Assembly (NCBI GenBank): GCA_947258675.1
Contig: CAMYJP010000113.1
Coordinates: 1 to 6,719, forward strand
Origin: an uncultured Desulfobulbaceae bacterium
GTDB taxonomy: Bacteria; Desulfobacterota; Desulfobulbia; Desulfobulbales; BM004
Direction of reading: 5' to 3'
DNA: 6,719 nucleotides
Numbering within the stretch: position 1 is the stretch's first letter; each line of letters begins with the position of its first letter. This document shows positions 5,194 to 6,719 of the stretch, piece after piece. Both the position numbers and the translations under genes were made by a program. The notes under the pieces were generated by a model. It was not told the DNA's origin, did not search any database, and saw only the letters and a program-made list of their open reading frames with translations.

Positions 5194-6123
5194 CTAGCTG
5201 TTCACCTTGAGGTGCCTTCTTAGCTCTCGGGCGATCAATGGCGCTACTGAATATAAATCTAAAAATGAATCACTCTTTACACCTGGATAGGTATCTGCAC
5301 CGATAACTTTTTTTATCCCGGCTTCAGAAAGTTTTTGTCTTGCGTTACCACACAGTACGAGATGGGTTGCCAATACCATTACATCTTCCGCCCCTGCCTG
5401 CCGGCAACGTTCTGTTGTCTGGACAATGGACCCTCCTGTCCTAATCATATCATCACAGATAATAGCTGTTTTACCCTGCACAACGCTTGACACTTGATGA
5501 ACTAACGTTTGATCCATGGCAAACCTGTCTTTGTCTGCTGCAGTATGGGGTAAATCCAGGCGGCTTGCCAAGCCGGCCACCCATTTGCTGCGTCCATAAT
5601 CTGGAGAAACAAGAACTAATTCTCTTCGATTAAGTGTTTTGATTTTTTCAACAATGAGACTGTCAGTTCGGATATGTTTCGTGTGGAGTTTCCCAGAATG
5701 AGCATGGAGCAGAGCCTCGGAATGCAGATCGATAAACCCGACAAAATCAGGATTCGTCCTGAATATCTGTCTGGTTCGACTAATTCCTTTGGGTATTTCC
5801 CCGGAGCCTGGTTTGGCCCTTTCCATAGTTGAATAGCCTTGAAAAGGGATAATGACGTTTATGGAATCAGCTCGCCAGTAATGGCTGCCGTCTATGAAGT
5901 CGATGACTTCCTGCAAAGAGCTGTCATCATGAGTACTACCAATGATGATAACATCTTTTCCAGACAATTTCAGGGGAAAGGAATGGAAGATCTCGCCGTC
6001 TGTAAAATGTTTTTTTGTCATCCTGGTGAAGGATATTCCCATCTCCACCGCAACTTGTACGGCAAGGTCTGTGGAAGGTTCGTTGGCGATTAGGACAAGG
6101 TTCTCAAGGGTTGTTGCTTTCAT
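5194..6123 (-). CDS. Divergent ribose-phosphate pyrophosphokinase (PRPP synthetase) homologue
   Basis: The 309-residue protein aligns along its length with PRPP synthetases, which transfer diphosphate from ATP to ribose 5-phosphate to make PRPP for nucleotide, histidine and tryptophan synthesis. Conserved landmarks are FTDGE (40-44), IPFQGY (92-97), DLH (132-134), SPDYG (173-177), the flexible-loop residues K198 and R200 in DKDR, and the PRPP/ribose-phosphate loop CDDMIRTGGS (223-232). Several positions differ: the usual RQDR ATP-contact segment reads TMER (99-102), the ribose-phosphate loop has arginine where aspartate is usual in DDMIDTGG, and KRR is KDR. It is therefore more likely a paralogue than the housekeeping enzyme, although catalysis is still plausible. 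The start ATG has no visible ribosome binding site. The gene converges on the selenoprotein gene, with 70 bases between stops. Confidence 0.85.
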   Translation of the reverse strand: MKATTLENLVLIANEPSTDLAVQVAVEMGISFTRMTKKHFTDGEIFHSFPLKLSGKDVIIIGSTHDDSSLQEVIDFIDGSHYWRADSINVIIPFQGYSTMERAKPGSGEIPKGISRTRQIFRTNPDFVGFIDLHSEALLHAHSGKLHTKHIRTDSLIVEKIKTLNRRELVLVSPDYGRSKWVAGLASRLDLPHTAADKDRFAMDQTLVHQVSSVVQGKTAIICDDMIRTGGSIVQTTERCRQAGAEDVMVLATHLVLCGNARQKLSEAGIKKVIGADTYPGVKSDSFLDLYSVAPLIARELRRHLKVNS

Positions 6124-6379
6124 GAGGTCGAACCAGAAAGTTGGGAATTGAAGAGTTGCTGTTAGACTGCGCTTTTAGCCAGGAAGATACTAATCTCTTT
6201 GAAACAGGTCAAGAAAAGAGCGCATGTCCGTGTGAGATGTATGACGAAAAAGCAACAATAATGATTACTTTCAGATCTGAAAAATGTCTTCAAATGGTTG
6301 AAACGCAGAATTAAATGTTGTAGGGTCGAATCGACGAATTATCAGCAGTTTTTCACAAGACAAATTAGTCGAGGAAATT
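6124..6379. other. Intergenic region with palindromes upstream of the PEP-CTERM-like gene
   Basis: The stretch between the divergent PRPP-synthetase-like gene and the small exported protein gene holds no supported coding region. It contains a perfect 14-base palindrome, TTTCAGATCTGAAA (6269-6282), and GTCGA-A-TCGAC (6325-6335), either of which could be a regulator site. No confident sigma70 or sigma54 promoter was seen. Confidence 0.45.
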
Positions 6380-6586
6380 ATGCAGGGAAGAAAAATTGTA
6401 TTATTTACTGCTCTGATAATTATGCTGGTAAGTATGGGAATGGCCTATGCTCTGCCATTGATGAAAAAGGTGAACAGTGTTTGGACCGATTTGAATACCG
6501 CTGGCTGGCCTATATCTGATCCGGTTACCATGCTTCTGTTTGGTATAGGTCTGGCAGGTGCAGTCGCCCTCTTGAGAAAAGAATAA
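6380..6586 (+). CDS. Small exported protein with PEP-CTERM-like C-terminus
   Basis: The 68-residue product has an N-terminal export signal (KIVLFTALIIMLVSMGMAYA, cleavage likely after AYA near residue 24), a short polar middle (about 25-45) and a C-terminal segment DPVTMLLFGIGLAGAVALL followed by RKE. That end matches the pattern of PEP-CTERM sorting signals: a short P-E-P-like motif, a TMLL-containing hydrophobic helix and a basic tail. Here the PEP motif is degenerate (DPV). PEP-CTERM proteins are processed by exosortase systems in bacteria making exopolysaccharide. Most carry a large surface domain, whereas here almost nothing lies between signal and anchor. The ATG has a clear GAGGAA ribosome binding site five bases upstream, and a terminator follows. 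No exosortase gene is in the window. Confidence 0.8.
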   Translation: MQGRKIVLFTALIIMLVSMGMAYALPLMKKVNSVWTDLNTAGWPISDPVTMLLFGIGLAGAVALLRKE

Positions 6587-6615
6587 TCAATTATCTTGAT
6601 ATTTATTGAAACCGG

Positions 6616-6644
6616 AAGCCGGGCCTGAAATGGTTCGGCTTTTT
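6616..6644 (+). terminator. Rho-independent terminator after the PEP-CTERM-like gene
   Basis: AAGCCGGGCC (6616-6625) pairs with GGTTCGGCTT (6632-6641), ten pairs including two G-U, around a TGAAAT loop, followed by T residues to 6644. It lies 29 bases after the stop of the small exported protein gene. Confidence 0.85.
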
Positions 6645-6719
6645 ACATGGAAGTAAAAGGCAATAATTTTCCCCTAAAGGTTTGTAATTAAAAGAGAAAA
6701 TGCATACTCACCAATGCCT

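Noticed and set aside
5029..5223. Plus-strand frame across the end of the FrnE-like gene
   Set aside because: It is out of frame with the real gene, lacks a ribosome binding site and runs through the hairpin between the convergent genes.
6298..6519. Plus-strand frame of 73 codons overlapping the PEP-CTERM-like gene
   Set aside because: The overlapping frame at 6380 has the ribosome binding site, signal peptide and sorting-like tail; this one has none of these.

Overview
The window looks like a piece of a bacterial chromosome with moderate to low GC content. The combination of an apparent UGA-selenocysteine thiol-disulfide oxidoreductase, a PEP-CTERM-like tail on a small exported protein and a group II intron remnant suggests a Gram-negative, probably anaerobic, Desulfobacterota-like (former deltaproteobacterial) organism. 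That placement is an inference from gene content; no marker gene in the window fixes it.

Layout, left to right. Positions 1-210 hold the 3' end of a group II intron (domains V and VI recognisable), whose domain V appears damaged. Positions 211-561 have no convincing gene, but contain palindromes and a good sigma70-type promoter. That promoter leads to a tiny plus-strand gene (544/562-702) for a 46-52 residue exported peptide, followed by a strong terminator. A minus-strand cluster then runs from 2981 down to 863. It encodes an exported HEAT-repeat protein, a protein-kinase-fold protein with an altered catalytic loop, and a universal stress protein (UspA family), with gaps of 52 and 21 bases that allow one operon. 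Positions 2982-3274 are non-coding and hold nested inverted repeats. A membrane-anchored metallophosphoesterase (3275-4411, minus) is divergent from a DsbA/FrnE-like protein (4485-5123, plus). In the latter an in-frame TGA replaces the first cysteine of the CPFC active site and a SECIS-like hairpin follows, so a conventional ORF call would truncate the gene at its N-terminus. A divergent PRPP-synthetase homologue (5194-6123, minus) converges on it. The window ends with a 68-residue exported protein carrying a PEP-CTERM-like C-terminus (6380-6586, plus) and its terminator.

How the genes may work together: the kinase and UspA-family protein are plausibly a stress or nucleotide-sensing signalling pair, with the HEAT-repeat protein as an exported binding scaffold. 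The selenoprotein would carry out thiol-disulfide chemistry. The other genes show no obvious pathway link. The most notable items are the selenocysteine oxidoreductase, the two tiny exported proteins and the kinase/USP/HEAT cluster.
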